Positions 26,201-41,600 are shown, numbered from the stretch's first letter. The stretch is DNA of 64,000 nt from Campylorhamphus procurvoides (GCA_013396655.1 WBMV01007711.1:158362-222361); one strand, 5' to 3'. The notes: a model not told the origin generated them from the sequence alone. A program made the numbers and translations.

Positions 26201-26689
26201 CAACAGCAGAATTCTTAAGTAGCTGAAAAATGTCAACAATTTGACCAAGAAATGCTGAGCTCTACTTCCATGTTTGTGGCAGTGCAGAGCTGAGAGGAAG
26301 AAGCAGGATTTGTGTCAGTCTGGAGGGATCCTTCAACCTGACTTGAAAGATGATGGATTTTAAGTACCTGAAATCAGCTTAAGACAAAATCTAGTGGCTA
26401 AGGCTGGCTGCCTTAAACACACTAGGGCAGTTCATTTGCATTGGTGTGGGTTAATTAACCTTTTGGTCAAGAGGATGGAAAGTCACAATTAATTCCATTA
26501 TTTTCTGCGGCTTCCTCTCCCTTTTTTCCAGCCCAGCCTTTGGTGGAAAAGCCTGACAACAGAATGCTGCTTCTTTACAGAACCCAAATGCAGCTGTTTA
26601 ACACAGACACACACAGAGACACATGGAACTGATCCTGTCCTTGGGCCCTTTGTTCCACGTGGAGGCTCCTGGGGACACCGGGGACATTC
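23230..26689 (-). other. Probable long 3' UTR of PGM2L1
   Basis: On the minus strand, about 3.4 kb of AT-rich sequence without CR1 or satellite insertions follows the PGM2L1 stop codon. It runs to an AATAAA signal (plus-strand TTTATT at 23250-23255). The absence of transposons, while CR1 copies lie on both sides, fits a transcribed untranslated region. Mammalian PGM2L1 mRNA also has a very long 3' UTR (established). The end point is inferred, and alternative signals may exist inside. Confidence 0.5.
23250..23255 (-). terminator. Candidate polyadenylation signal for PGM2L1
   Basis: The plus-strand hexamer TTTATT is AATAAA on the minus strand. It sits at the left edge of the transposon-free AT-rich block that follows the PGM2L1 stop codon, so it is a reasonable distal polyadenylation signal. 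This is inferred from position only. Confidence 0.4.
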
Positions 26690-29600
26690 CTAAGCCGAGC
26701 GCCAGGTCAGCCCGTTCTTGTCAGGTTCGAGGAAATTCTCAATCAGAGCCTCAATCAGCTTCTGGAGTTCCTCTTCCAGCACGTTCCTGTCACTGGAGAG
26801 ACACCACAAAGCCATGTCAGAGGTTTGGGAAACATCAAGCAACTCTTGAAAATAAATAAATAAACAGCCAGAGCTGATGGGGTGGACTTGCTCTGGTACA
26901 TTTCCTGCCAGCATAAACCCCAACCTGCTCCTTTTTGGGAGGGATTACCATGGAATCACATCGATTTTTTTTTTAAATTGGATATTTAAAGATGGTGTCC
27001 AGAGCCCTCTAGTGGCCCTTTATTTTTCTCTTTAATATAACAAATAATCAAGTTGCTCAGAGAAGCTGTGGCTGACCCATCCCTGGAAGTGTCCAAGACC
27101 AGGTTGGAGCCACCTGAGATAGTGGAAGGTGCTCCTGGGGTTGGAACAAAGTCTTTGAGATCCCTCCCAACACAAACCATTCCATGATTCTATAACGGGA
27201 AGAGCAGATATTTTTTATTATTCTCTACACACATCCAGCTGCTAAACCTGAGTAAGTAGAAATAAATCCCAAATCAAGCCCCCTTTGTGCTACTTTCAAT
27301 TCTGTGCCCCACAGGAATGTTGGGACACAACTCCAAAAGGAGGAACCATGCAACTTATGCTGGGAATCCAATCCAAGAGCTTGGCCCCACTAGCTGGACT
27401 GAGAACCTCAGCTCCTTATTCCCACTCCCGATTTCAGGGGTATAAATATACCCCAGATTTCCCCCCCTCCTTTTACACTGGAAGCAGCTCAATCCAGGTG
27501 ACCATCAAAAGAAGATCAAACCCCAGTTATTACCCAGTAGCTCAGAACACAAGAGATTGCTAAAGGCAATGGGAACCCATTTGAGAATATTTGCCAGCAA
27601 CAGCAAAACTTAAGCAAAAAAAGAGACTGGACATGGTTGACAAAGTTAACCAGTCCAAGAGGTCTCTTCCAACCTCAATTATTCTGTGACTTCATCACTT
27701 TTTAATTCTAAATAAATGAAGAACTGAGTTAATTAAACACGTCTACTGTGACAGATGCTGAAAATTCAATTTTTTACTCCTTATCCACTACAGTGGGAAT
27801 CCCTTCTGAGCAGGAATGTGCATCCCTGGCCAGTTCAGGAGGCTGGAATTACCCGAGTCTCAGTGGCACTGACCTCTGCTCAGGCAGGGCACACATCTCA
27901 GCGTAGTACTTGATCTTGGGTTCTGTCCCACTGGTCCTCAGGGTGGCGACACAACCGTTTTGGAAGGTGAAAGTGATCATCTGGCTGCTTTTGCTCACTG
28001 GCAGCACCTGCAAAAACAACAGCAAGCCTCTTTCCTCACCCTGAAACCCTCCTATCTGGAAGGTTGTTGGGCAGCATAGGAGTTGCAGGAGCATCAGGCT
28101 CAATTAATTAATCAAGTCCATTGATTGTTGTATCAAATCACCAGCACATTTCACATTTAAGCTGTTTTCTCCCCCAGTCAATGATGTTCAACCAGAGCCT
28201 CCTCTGCAAAAACCCTTTGCAACTCACCGATTTCTTGTTCAGCTGGCTGCTGTCATAGCCAGTGGTGACATCTCTGACATGTAAGATGTTGTAAGTGCCA
28301 CAACTCTGAGGGTAAGACCGAGTGCCATCAAAGCTCCTCAGTCTCTCAAAGATCCTTTTGATTGTAGGAGGGTCATAGCACAAGAAATAGGAAGTCTTGG
28401 ATATGTGATATCCATACCTACAAGCACAGGGACATTTTTAGTTACAAGACCCAGAAGTTCCCAGCACATTTGGTACCTAAAGAAAAGCTCCTGGTTGGAA
28501 AAGCAGCAACAGAAAAAGAACTCAGTTCTCAGAGCTGTGGGAACAGGTATTTATAGGCAAATGTTTGGGCTCTGAAGCAGATCTTGCTGCATTACTCAGA
28601 TCAGCTCGTGCTATTTTTATACTCAAGCAAAGGTTTCATCCCCCAAAGAAATAAAAGCCAATCATTTGGGTAAGTGCAGCCTTGGTGGCCCTCGAAATAT
28701 GGATATTCAGTGTTATTCCCCCAACCAAAAATTGACTGCCAGAGCCATGTGGCAGCCCCAACAGAGGATTAACTCACCCATCTCTGAGGAAGGTGGGCTG
28801 GTTATCCCATCCAAGCTAAAACTACCATCCCAAATGAGACCTACTGCTCAGTAGGAGCAACCACCATATTTGCACATTGAGATTTAAGTTGTTCTTCACC
28901 ACATTCCACCCACAGAGACCCTTCTTCCCAGCTTAAAAGTCAGGTGTGACTGGGAGATGAACCCTGCTGTTATCCTTGTCACTCTGATCCATCTGTGCTG
29001 TTTTGGCTACAGTTTGCACAGGGCACAGCAAACTCCTGAGTGCCACAAAGATAAAAGCTCATCATCCTTTGTGCTTCCTCATTCCAGGTTTCCAAAGGCC
29101 ACAGTGTCTTCCTGCTGGGCTGGCAGGACAGGCAATGACATCCAGGATTTGCTCTGTGCTGTCAGTTCTGTTAAAGCACAGCAATTTCTGCTGGGGATCT
29201 GGGCTTAGTTCTGATCCTTATTTTATTGCTGGAATTGTGTCTGCAGCTGTTGGATACAAGTCCTTTGTCACCTCTGCTCTGTTATAAACCTCAGGGGACA
29301 CAACAACCCCCAGGACATGGTCAAGTCGAGGTGGGAAGTGTTTAAAGAGAGGGACAGGCCACAACTAAGATATGGCTCCCATCCAAACATAAGGGAAGTA
29401 CCACAGCAGGAATCTCACAGGAGAAGAGTTTGCTTTGGCAGATCCACAGGCAAAACTCCACTATTTCCCTATTGCAGAAATACTTTAGAAAGGGCCTCTT
29501 TAATCCTTCAGGAAATATGGTATTCATAGAATCCATAGGAATTCATAGAAGCAGAATGGTTGGGGTGAAAGGGATGTTGAAGACCATTCCCTTCCACTCC

Positions 29601-32600
29601 CTGCCATGGGAAGGGACACCTCCCACTAGTCCAGGTTCCTTCAGCCTGGCCTTGGACACTTCCAGGGATCCATGAAAAATATCAGATTATTCCCAGCTCT
29701 AAACCAGTTCAGTAGAACATACTAATGAAGAACACAACTCACATTTCATATATCTCAATGAGTTTCTGGGCCAGTGTCAGGTTTTGGCTCTCCAGGTAGG
29801 TTGCCATTTCAGCAATGACCACAGCAGCACTTACACCATCTTTATCCAACACTGATGTGCCACACATAAAGCCTGGAAATAAAAAGAGGGATAGATTATT
29901 ACACTGATTCCCTTGATTAGGTTTTAACCTTTTATCCTGTAAAGAAAAAGCAGCCAGTACAACATAAGTTGCTTTATTGCTGCATATGCAGGAGAAATCT
30001 AATTAACCTGGGGGTTTATAGGGCTGGAAAGAGCTGTGCTGTAGGCAATTAATTCCACATTGATAAGATCTGCTCCCTGAGGAGCTGTGCCATAGTGCAG
30101 TGCTAACCAGATATGGATACAGCCTTAGAAACTCAGAAAACAAAATTTCCTTCTTCCTGAAGGGATGCACCAACAAGACTTTAACTCCTTATGGTTCAAA
30201 GCTTCTTTCACTTTAGGAATGGAAGTGTGTGCCTCATTTTCAAACAGTGAGGGAGCATCTCCCTTTATCCCAAGAAGTGGAGAATTCCTCCAGCAAACAC
30301 TCACTACCCAGTTGTCTACAGGCAAGTGGTGTCAGCAAGAGCAGCAAAGTGCTCAAAGACTCATATAAATAATTTACTGTGATAGATGGCAAGGTGATTT
30401 GATGAGAGCAAAACAATAGCAATAACTACAAGGACAAAACTGAGGTACTTTTTGTGTGCTTTGTTTCACAAATAAGATCAGTCCTTCCTACTCACATTCC
30501 TCACACAGTTCTCAGCATTTTAAAGGGGTATCAACATGCCTACCAATAGACTCTTCAAATGCAAAGAGAACTTCTTTTCCATTATCCAGGAGATTTTTCA
30601 CTCTGCTTCCAATCCATTTAAAACCAGGCAGTGTTTCCTAAAACAGGAAAAAAAGAATCAAGTGCTTAAAATACACATTTTTCAATTCAAGCCAAAGAAG
30701 GTGCAGCCACTATTCCTCCACTTCAGACTCAGAAAACAACCAAGTGAAAAAATATATTGAGTTTTAGGGTCAATGGGAAAAAACTACTGCAGAGTCAAAA
30801 CACTAAAGCTTAAAGACATTTTCTGATTTTCGTGCCATGATTTCCCTGAATTTAAATCTAATTAACTGCCAAGCTGAATAGTGCCAGCAAAGAAACAGAC
30901 AAGGCAGAACTTCAGTTCAGATTATGAATTTCAGGTGGACACTCAGCTAGGAAATGGGTATCAAACCAAGGATAAGTGTGCTTGAGAGACTGGACTCTGA
31001 GATCAGATAAGATCTTCTCTGGTGCTGATCAGATGAGACAAAGTTACTCAACAGGAAAAGCTACAGAAATAAAAGCACCAGTTTGAGGGGATGGGAAGGA
31101 AAAGCACAGCTTTTCTTTTTTTAAATTGTGCAAAAGCAGTCAAAAGCTTAGAACCAGCCTTGGAGAAAAGGAAGGTATAAAAAGCTTTTTTCCCCCTCCA
31201 GTCAAATATGTCCCTTTCCAGAAAAAAGGACCAGGATTTACTGAAAATGAACTTCACTACAAGGAAATGTGCAATCTGATTAAGCTTATCAGGCCAGTCA
31301 CTCAAAATGTTTTTTTCAGAGCTCCTTCCAATTTTAAATTCCTCACTATCTGCCAAAAATATTTATTCCTATTGCACATGGCTCTAATTAAGACATGGAT
31401 TAAACAAGACCTGGACCTTTGTACATTGATGCTAAGCTTTAGGGTACTTGCTCCTCTCCTGGCAGAGATCCAACAGCCTCAGAAACCAGACTTAATTTGG
31501 ATGTGGGAACTAAACTGTGAGTCTGTGGGCTACCTCATTTTCTTTTTCAGCAAGTTCTTAATGAAGCCACATTAAAGATCTGAATGCAAGAGTTCCTCTC
31601 TGTCACAACTTGAAGTAAAACCCAATTTAAAACCTACTGGGATCTGAGGGAAGATTGTGTGACCTCAAAATGCTTATTAAAAAATCCATCAGCATTCTTG
31701 CAGTGAACACAGCAGGCTGCACAAGCTTTCACACAGAAGAGTTTATCTCTAGGAAAATAACCATGGCAAAGGTATTTATCTGTCATTTAGGTGTTGATCT
31801 GCGTTGCCTGATCATGCAGCTTTGCCTAAGATGATCTCTCAGGCTGCAATTGCTGTGCCATGCACTGAGGACACTGAGGGGGCTCAAATGAGGAAAAGAT
31901 CCCCCTCTGCAAGTGGGAATGCACCAAAATTCCCAGCAGAAAGACTCAAAGTCATCTACTTTCCATGCCATGAAGGCACAAGGTGAGTTCAGACAAGGTG
32001 GCAACCAGATCTTCGTCTGCCACACCATCCCAAACCCCAGGCTTACTTCAAAGTGGAATCCCTCTTTGAGTGCAATGGCCCTCAGAATCTTTGAGGAGAC
32101 CGTGGTGGCCAACATGTAGACGTTCTTCACGTCAGCATCCTGGGAGCAGTTCTCCTTCCAGCGCGAGAACATCCACCAGCCGAAGAGAGCCGCCAGCTCG
32201 TTGCCAGTGAACACCTTCCAGCAGCCACTGCAGGGAGCAGACACAGAGCAAGGGCTCTCCCAGGTTCTCCAGGAGCACCCAAGGCCAGGGGGAGAGGTTT
32301 TCTGCAGCCACTGGGACAACAGGGATGTGGGCACAACCACTGACAAGCTGCTCTAGACAAAGCCACCAGAACAACAGGAGTCCAAAGTCATCACACCCCG
32401 AGGGTTTCCAAGGATTCTGTGAGCAAGGACACACCATGGGGTGTCCTCACTGGGAGCCTCAGCAATCCTGGCTTGACCCACCAGCAGCACAGCAGCCTAG
32501 AATGGGTTCATATAGAGCAGCCTATGCAATCTATACGTTGCAGTCAGGCAGTGCCTGCACAGCTCTTACTTACACAACGGGCAGAATTGGGGCCTGTTGG

Positions 32601-35600
32601 TGGAAGGAAGATAATTTCTATTCAATATGAACAAGCAAGGGAAACCAAAGTAAAAACACCCCCCAAAAGAAGCCCAAAATACTTAATGTGCCAAGGCAGG
32701 TTTGCCCAATATAAATGAAAAACCAACATTTTACTTCTTTAGTGACCACCCAGTTTGCAGTTGAGCTTTACTTGGCTATTTGCTGTCACACCAGTATTTC
32801 ATCTAATCTTAGCTGAGTTATTAACTAATTTTAATCAAAACACATTTGGAGCCACACCAATAGACAAAACTAGGAGGAAAAACACCCAAATAGCTAAGCC
32901 ACAAAGGGATAAAAAAGGCTGGCATCACTCACTTCTCCTGCTGTTCTGCCACTGCCAGTCTATCTGCATCTGGATCAGTGGCCACTACTACTTTAGCATT
33001 TTCTTTCTCTGCAAGCCTCAGTGACAGCTCCTGGTGGGAGAAGGGAAAAATATAAAATAAGAGCAAATAAACACAGCCTTCCTACTCACACATAACATAC
33101 AGCAAAAGAAAAATCCTACAATGGATTTTCTGCTGTACGAACACAGCTGAAATGCAGATTTCCCCTCATTCTCTTCCCCAACTTGTATTTCCCCCCCACA
33201 GAAATCTAATGAAATAAACCCAAAAATACCAGCACACATTCTCCCTCTTCAGGATTGGGGCATTTGACAGTAGAGAAGTCTGGGTCTGGATCCTTCTGCT
33301 CAGGGACTGGAATGGGGGGCTGGAAGCCAAAGGCTTTGAAAGCCAACTGCACATAGTCATGGCCAACTCCATGGAAAGAGGTGTGGACAAACTTCAAACT
33401 GCTTTGCACATTGAGCTCCCTGAGGAGGGAAACAAGATTTCAGTGAGATTTTGGTTGTTTAACAAGACTATTTTCATGAGGGAAAGCAAAAGAAAACGCA
33501 ATTCCACTGTGTGGTAACTCTGCTGATTTGTGCATTCATTTCTAGGAAGGAATGAGTGAGAAATGCTCATTTGGACTTTCACTAGAAATTGCTGATTTAA
33601 AGCTTCTCCTCCTGGAAAATGAAATATTTACATTCTGCTGAATTGGATAAAAGTCTCCCAAGAACAAACTGCTGATTTCTACATTGAACTTGAGCTCCTC
33701 CACCACTTTCAGGATGTTTCACTCGTTCTACTCTATGTAATTCATCCTACTCCTTTTATTCCTATTTTCAGCTTGAATCTGCTCACCTCCATTTCATACA
33801 ACTACACCTCACCTTTACTCTGAATTTCTGCATTTTATTCAGAAATTTTTAAGTACATTCCTTTGCATGAAACAGTTTTATCTTTATCCTCCACAAAATG
33901 GTTTAACCCTAAGGATGGTGACCCTCTTATTTGCTGACAGAAGACACTGAAGTCAGTCTGCACTCAGTTTTTCCACATTTAGCCCAGGGCTTATTTAAAC
34001 ACTTAATTCAAGCACATTTTACTTTATACAATACCTATGATAACAGATCTTTTTCAGGTCCTCCATGTAGCAGTCACAAATTTTCTTCAGAGGGTCCTGC
34101 CTAAGGGGACTGGTGTCCACCAGGTTTTCATTCCAGGAGCCATTCCAGGGTTCAACACACTCTTCTATACATTTTATAATTTCCTTGTCGTGAGGAGAAG
34201 TGATCTGTGCTCCATTTTCCCAATAAACCTGATGGCAGTTAAAGGAAAACAAGACAATTGACAGATATTATTAGCTTGATAGATTCTTTTAACTTTTTTG
34301 CTTCTTCAAGTGATACAGAACATTCAGCATCCAACCTGCTTCTCAAAAGCCATTTGGAATCATTTAAAATGAACTTCTGAGTTCATGATTTCAGTTCTGT
34401 AATAAGCCAACAAAACAACCTTTTTTTTAAAAAAAAGCTGGTATTTAACTATTATGACTGAACTATCAGGATGTGAGAAACCAGAACTGGGCATTTCCAT
34501 CTGAAAGTGCTTTACAAACTAACAAAAGAAAAATATCACCTTCTGCATGGTCTGGCATTCCTGAGGAAACAGAGGCACAACATGGTTTTAAACCCAGAGC
34601 AGAACAGATAAGCAGAGTGCCAGGGCATGTGTTTTTCCATGGCTGAACAGCTAATCTTCCAGCTGGGAACACTATCAAACCCTCCACTATAAAAAAAGGC
34701 TTTGTTGAGGAATTATTGAGATGCCACTTCTCCCCCAGTCTGCTCTTTGGCTGAGCTCACAGAGCACACTTTCTGCTCAGATAATCTGCCTCTGTTTCCT
34801 TGGCAGTTGTCACATTGGGTTCAAATTGTCCAGAACAATTTCAGAAGCTGCTGAATCCACAGAGGAAATTGTGAAAGATGAAACAGTTCTTGGGAAAGAC
34901 TAGAAAAAGCACACAATATCCAGAAGGCAAGTGCAGCACCATCACCTCTCTGTGCACAGGAGGGTTGGCTTTCCCAGCACTGCCATCACTCACTGGATGG
35001 GTTACAAAGCTTCTGGAATGCTCAGCTTGAAGTTCAGAGTTTAGTTCACATTCTTATAAAATTTAGAAGTTAAATACTGTGTTATAACAGTGCATGAGCA
35101 GCACTTGCTGTTTGGGGTGGTTATACTGACCCAAGCTTTCAAAGTGAAGCCACCCACATCTCCAACACCCAGAAAAAACACCCTGACAGGGTTTTATTAA
35201 TCAACCTCTCAACTGTCCCCATCTTCAGCACAGTCACTTACTGTGTGCACTAATTTACCTCAGTTCTAGCTTAGTTTTAAACTAATTTTTAGGCCTAAGA
35301 AGTGAACAGAAACTGCTGGAGCCTCCCTGGAATGTCCCAACAGATGTGTGCTCACCATACACAACCAGTGTGGTCTCATGTTATTGCAGAACAGTCATTC
35401 AGGTTGCACAAGGGTGAATTATTTGAAATAATTTCTCTTCTAATGTACCCATACACTCCAGAAAAAGCCTCTTTGGTGATGAGACTGGCAAAGCCCTGGC
35501 ACAGGCTGGGCAGAGAATCTGTGGCTGCCCCATCCTTGGAAGTGTCCAAGGCCAGGTTGGACGGGGTTTGGAGCAACCTGGCCCATAGCAGGGGTGAAAT

Positions 35601-38600
35601 GAGATGATCTTTAAGGTCTTTTCCAACCCAAACCATTCTGTTGTTCCATGATGAGCTAAATACATGTAGGTAATGCTGAAATTCCAACCTGAAGCTTTAC
35701 CTTATATCCATTGTCCTCCTTCCTGTTGTGGGATGCTGTGATCATCACTCCAGCCACAGCTCCAAGCTGCTGCACAGCATAGGGCTATAAGGGAAACCCA
35801 GAAATGTCCATTTATCCAAGAGTTCTGCCCCAAATAATATCATTATTAGGACAGTTATGCAAGAGGATGCTACAGAAGTGCCTTTTCATGTCTCACCAGT
35901 TTATTTGAAAAAGGTATAAATGAAGCTCATCAGTCTCCTGGAGCCAGAAATGGAAAGTTTGTCCTATTATTCTGCATAAAACCATTATTTTTATCAATAA
36001 TATAAATGCAATCATTAACTGGCCAACTAAAGTCTATAGTCAGATTACAAAAGCACTTCAGAGAAAGAGACTGCAGCAGAATGAATTGCTGAAAACCAAA
36101 TTACAACAGGTATTCCCAGTTAAAGAGCACCCAGGCATTTCAATCCTCCCCTCAAAACAAGATCCACAGCACACCAGAAAAGCTTGTGGAATGGAAACAC
36201 AGATTTAAAACCCTGCAAGGAAAAACTGCTGTGACTGGAAGAGAAAGATGTGAGATGAAAGACATAGGATAGTAAAAGCAGGGCACAAAAGAATTCAGTT
36301 ACAGCCTCCGTGATGAGCAAAACACACCATTAAATAACAATTTAGGAAGAAAATGGCTACTTTTCATTTTCAGTGGACTCCAAAACAACAGAGAAGAGAA
36401 GGTGACTCACCACAAAGGGTGTGGGGACATAGGTGGAGAAGAAGTACACAGGGACATCCTTAGCCAGCAGCACTGCTGCAGTGAGCTTTGCAAGCCTACC
36501 AAGGGGAAAAGGGAAATATCCAGTCAATCCAACTCCCCATGGCAATCCAGGAGCCTGGTGGCATTCCTGTCACCTCCACTCAATTGTTTCTCCACCCCCT
36601 CCCACTGCTTTTTGCCTTATTCTTCAGTGCATCACCCAAATAAACCAGTCACAACCTCCTGGTGGGACACTTGCCCTTCACTGAAGGACAGACCCAACTT
36701 CCCAGGGATTTGAAGGACCAAATGTCCACACCAGCAGGGTTGGAAAAGCATTTTATACCCCACACAAAGCTTAGTTTGCCTTCTTCAGCTTCAGACAGCA
36801 TCCATGAGACCTGTTCCTAAAATATCCTTCAGCAAAGCAGCTCACTCTTATTCCAGAGTGTTTAGAAAGAGGAAGAGCAGCCATAGAAAAAGTGCTGGAA
36901 AAGGTGGAAAAGACCCTTTTTTGGGAGGCTCAGTTTGATTTTAGCCCCTCTGTCACTGTGTCATCCCAAGGGGACAAAAGCCCTGAGCCTTGGATAGGTG
37001 GAACACGACTGTGCTGCCCCCAAATCTGAATCCCAAGCTTTGTGGGGCTAAAAAGGAATGTAATTCTTACAATTCCTCATTTTTAAGCTGTGCATGACCC
37101 ACAATTTTTGGATTTGCAAACAGCATTAACAGGTGAATTGAAACCCCTCGTGCCAAGGGCTGGTGGATAATGGACCACACATATCCAAAGGCCCAGGGGA
37201 AAGGAGAGGCAGAATTCCAGGGGAAATAAAAACTGTCATTAGATTCTGTGCTTCATTATACCCAGAACTTTTACCACCCTAAAATATTAAATGCTGACCA
37301 AAATAATATAAAAAAGAAACAACTGTTAGTTACAACAATTAACTACAATAATTCACTACTGATGACCTAAATACTAATTGGCTACTGGGTTGATTTTTGG
37401 TAAGAAATGCCATTACCACATGTTTTTTGATGAGGAATTAAGATTCCTTATAGAATTCAGGAAGTTCCCTCCCCTTTAATTCCAAAGGGCATAATTTGAC
37501 ATCACTGAAAAGTACATTTTAAGCATTCCAGGTCAAATATTCCCAAAGAGAAAATACACTGGATTACAGGAAGCTGCAGGTGGAATTTTTCTCCCCCAAA
37601 CAAGCTTAAATCAGATGCAAAATATAAAAGAATGGCAGTGTTAGAAGTGCATTAACCATGGGAGATTTCAAGCTAGATGTTAATATTCTGAATTTACCTT
37701 CACCTTTAAATTTTTCTCCAGGCACATGAACTTCTCAACATCTGCCTCATGTTCTTGTGCATTTAACCTGTAAATTCTTTGGAATTTGAAATTAAATTCC
37801 ACATTTTTGGCAAGCTGGTACCATAAAAAATATATAATCCCAGCCTCTCCTCCCTACAATTTAAATGGACTAAGGGAGGGGGAAGAGAGTGCCCAGTTGA
37901 TCACAAAAAGTGCTGACAGAACAGAAAGCATTCAAAGCCACAATTTCATTTCTAGTCTTGCAAGTGTAATCAATACTCATACTTCTTACTGCTGCAGTTG
38001 CTGGTGACCTGACCTCGTGTGTCATATCCAACAACAAAGCCCCTCTGCTTAAAGTCTGAAAAGTTCCTCTCAAGGTATTTGTAGATCCCCTGGAAAGGAA
38101 AAAAAAAGGGAAAAATAAGAATTAGCACACAAATATTAAAATTCATCTTTCAGAGGAGGGATAATGTCAGTAGGCAAAACACAGCTCAAAAACCTCAATA
38201 ATGATGTTCACAAAAGCAGAGTTTTTTTCCCCCATAGTGTTCACTGAAAGAAAGCAACCACAGCATCAGCTATAGGAAATAAAAGCTGTAAAACAACACA
38301 TTCTCAGGCAGCAAACATTTATTTTCAATTCATCCTGTGCTTTTATTTATTCAATTACCTTCTTAGAGACTCAATTGAGAAAAAACTATTTTTTTGGAAG
38401 AACATCCACTCAGCCAATACAAGGTTTGTGCCAGTCTGTGAGCTTAAGGATAAAGACATTTCCAACACTGCTCCCAAAGTGTTAATCCTAAATCTGCCTT
38501 AAAAATCATGGAAAGGACTTCTAAACATCTTGTGTGCTCCAGTTTCACACACCCTGTGGCCTTCCCACCCATTGAAATCCCAGTAAATGGGGATCCATCA

Positions 38601-41600
38601 CTGCAGCAACCCAGGATGGATCAGCAGTTCTGGATAAAAAGATGGAATCACTATTGTTCATGGAACTTTCCAGAGCCCACAGTTCACTCCAGCCAGACAC
38701 AGCACTGGGAACTTAACCCTAAAAATGCATTTACAGCCATGTTTTAATTAATCCTCTTGCATGTCCAGGCTCTTATGCTCCAGTCCCAAAAGAGAAGTGA
38801 GTGAAAAGTGATGGTATCAAGAATGAGATGGAAAGATGTTTGGTTCTTGGAATCAAGAGAATTACAAACAGCTTTATCCAGTCCTGTATTTACATTTTTT
38901 CAACTACCCTTAGGCTTGTTTTTATAGCAACAGGGAAGTCCTTGTGCAAAGGTGGCTTTGTCACTGTGGAGCCCAGTGACCCATTAATAACAGCACCCTG
39001 GACATGAATAAAAGCAGGACAGAAGCAACACTTGAGCAGGAAAATTAGGGCTTTACATTAAGGTTATACACCTACAATTTCCAGGAGAGCCCAAAGCAGC
39101 TGCTGGAAATTCTGTACCTTCCTGGGCCTGACTTTTCACAATCTGAGCATAATCAAATCAAGACCAAATGAAAAAAAAACAGATCAAAGGAAGGACATGG
39201 CATGATTAAGGGCGTGGCTTCACTACAGTTTCTTTTAATTGAAGGAAATGCTAATTATACTCAAGTCTACTGTTTATCCCTGCCCCTGGTAAAGACAGAT
39301 GCAAACAGGACTGCCCATTTTCAGACTAAGCTCAGCCAAACTCTTCCTGCCATCAGCCTCTGACACAGGAGTGCTCCAACAAAGATTAAACCTGATGCAG
39401 TTTCCTTCAAAATCAAGTCCTAACCCACTTCCCAGAGGCTGCTTTTCCCTAACTTGATGTCTGGCTTCAATAAACAGCTAAAAATAGCAGCTCAACAGAG
39501 GGAGGGGACAGACAAATCCAGTTTGTTGCTCTCAAAACCCAGTCATTCCCACGAAACTGAGCTGGCACACACACTCCTTGCCTAACAAAGGGAAACTTCT
39601 CCCTTTCTGCCAAGATTTCTGCCAAGACTGGTTCCCACTCAGCAGTGCCACGCTCAGCCACACTCCCAGGAGCACAAAGGCACCACAATTCCAAACCCAA
39701 CAGGCTGCACAGGCCAAGGAGGTTTCCTCTGCTTCGAGGAAAAGTGGACCTGTTTCAAGCAAGCCAGCTCCTTTTAGTCATTCCACCACTGGCCACAGAA
39801 GGAATAGTTTTGAAGCTGTTTTCTTCTTTGTCTCTTCAGCTGGTTCCCACTGCATCCACAGGGACCACCTGGGCCACTGTTCATATCATTGCAGCATTTC
39901 TGGCACGTGAGTTTGGCAGGACCTTCTGGTTGTGAATCAGCTGAATTCAAAAGAATCTGAAACAGGGAAGTTCAGGGAAGTGAGGAATTCCCCTCTCCAG
40001 TGTGCCCTTCACAGCACCAATACCAGTCAATTCCACAGCTGCCACTGCATCCTGATCTTCAACTCCACATCCCTTCAACTCCACATCTCAGCTCTTCTGC
40101 ACCAGACCCAAGCAAGGTCTGATCTCTGGAGAGGAGCAGGAATTAGGACCAAAGCCTCCCTGGACAGAATTCTACCCCACAAGCACCTCAGACTCATCCC
40201 AACAACAGTAACAACTCTCAAAAGGAGCAGCACTGTGGTTTAACCCCAAGCAAGAGCCATGTCTGAGATCCAAGATCTCCCTGTCTTCTCAAATCAAGAA
40301 GTCCACCCCAAACCTCAAAGACCTACTCCTCAGAAAGATTACAAGACAATGTTTTCTTGGAAAAAAAACCCATAATGGTACCTGTGACACAAATATTAAA
40401 TGACAGATAAACCAGAAACCACCAGTACCTCTGATCCAACACGTTACACTGGATTTGGAGTTTGAGACCTTTAAGTTGGTATCTCAAATTACTTTGTCTG
40501 CTTTAAAAAGTGCAAGGACCTACAGAGAGAGCTGCAGTAACATCAGGCCACTTAACCAACTACACAACCCAGCTGATGGGAAGTAAATACAGTGATACTG
40601 CAAAGACTCCCCAAAAGCTACACCATTCCCAGGACACTGCAAAGACCCCCCCAAAAGCTACACCATTCCCAGGACACTGGAAAGACTCCCCAAAAGCTAC
40701 ACCATTCCCAGGACACATCTTCACAGTCAGCCTACATTTGCTTTTTCACTTAATTCCTTTTCATTTGCTTAGTAAAACCTACTGTTTTTCATGTGCTTAT
40801 TCACAACTGGGGCTAAAAAGGAAAGAAAATGTGTGTCTGGGTGGCTTTGCTTTTTGGGTTCTTGTTCATTATTTTTTCCATTTAGCTTTTTAAAACACAA
40901 CAGCCAATGATTTCCAACTAGAGAGCCCTGTAACAGACCAGCTGCTGGCCACATTCCAAGGGAAGTGATGATATTCTCCCTCCTGGAGCACCCAGTTATA
41001 AACCCCTGCCAGCACTAAACCCTTCACTCCATCACCCAAAGGCTGCTCCATTCCAGCCTCTGCTGGTGCTTTGGTGGGACAGGGGACCAAACACACCCCT
41101 TGGAGCCACAGAGCCCTCTGCCCACGCTCCCCCAGCAGGTGTGCAGCTCACCTGAGTGGACTGGATGACGGTGAGGTCGTTGATGTAGCAGAATCCTGCC
41201 CCCATGGCCGAGCGCAGCCCGGCCGTGCCGAAGCTCAGCCGGCAGCACAGGCGCTCCCGCAGCTCCTTGTGCTTCCCATCCTGCAGCAGGTTCTCAATCT
41301 GCTCCTTGGTCTTCTGGTTCTGCAACACAAGGTGGAAGTCTTCATTTTTAGTGCTTGAAATAAGGACCTGAACTGTATATTGCTACTGGTTTTAAGTAAT
41401 TCCAAGTGCAAGCTCTTATCCTATAAAAACCTCTGTGCCAACTGCCCTTCTCTCCAACTCATTTTCATCATAATCTTCCCCACACTATCCTTATTAATAA
41501 GTAATTCCAGAGCTCCTGCTGACACTGATATGCTGATGTGTTTGCCTGGTCATTAATGCACCTTCCAGCTACACAAAGCCTGTAAGTGACAAGCACAGGG

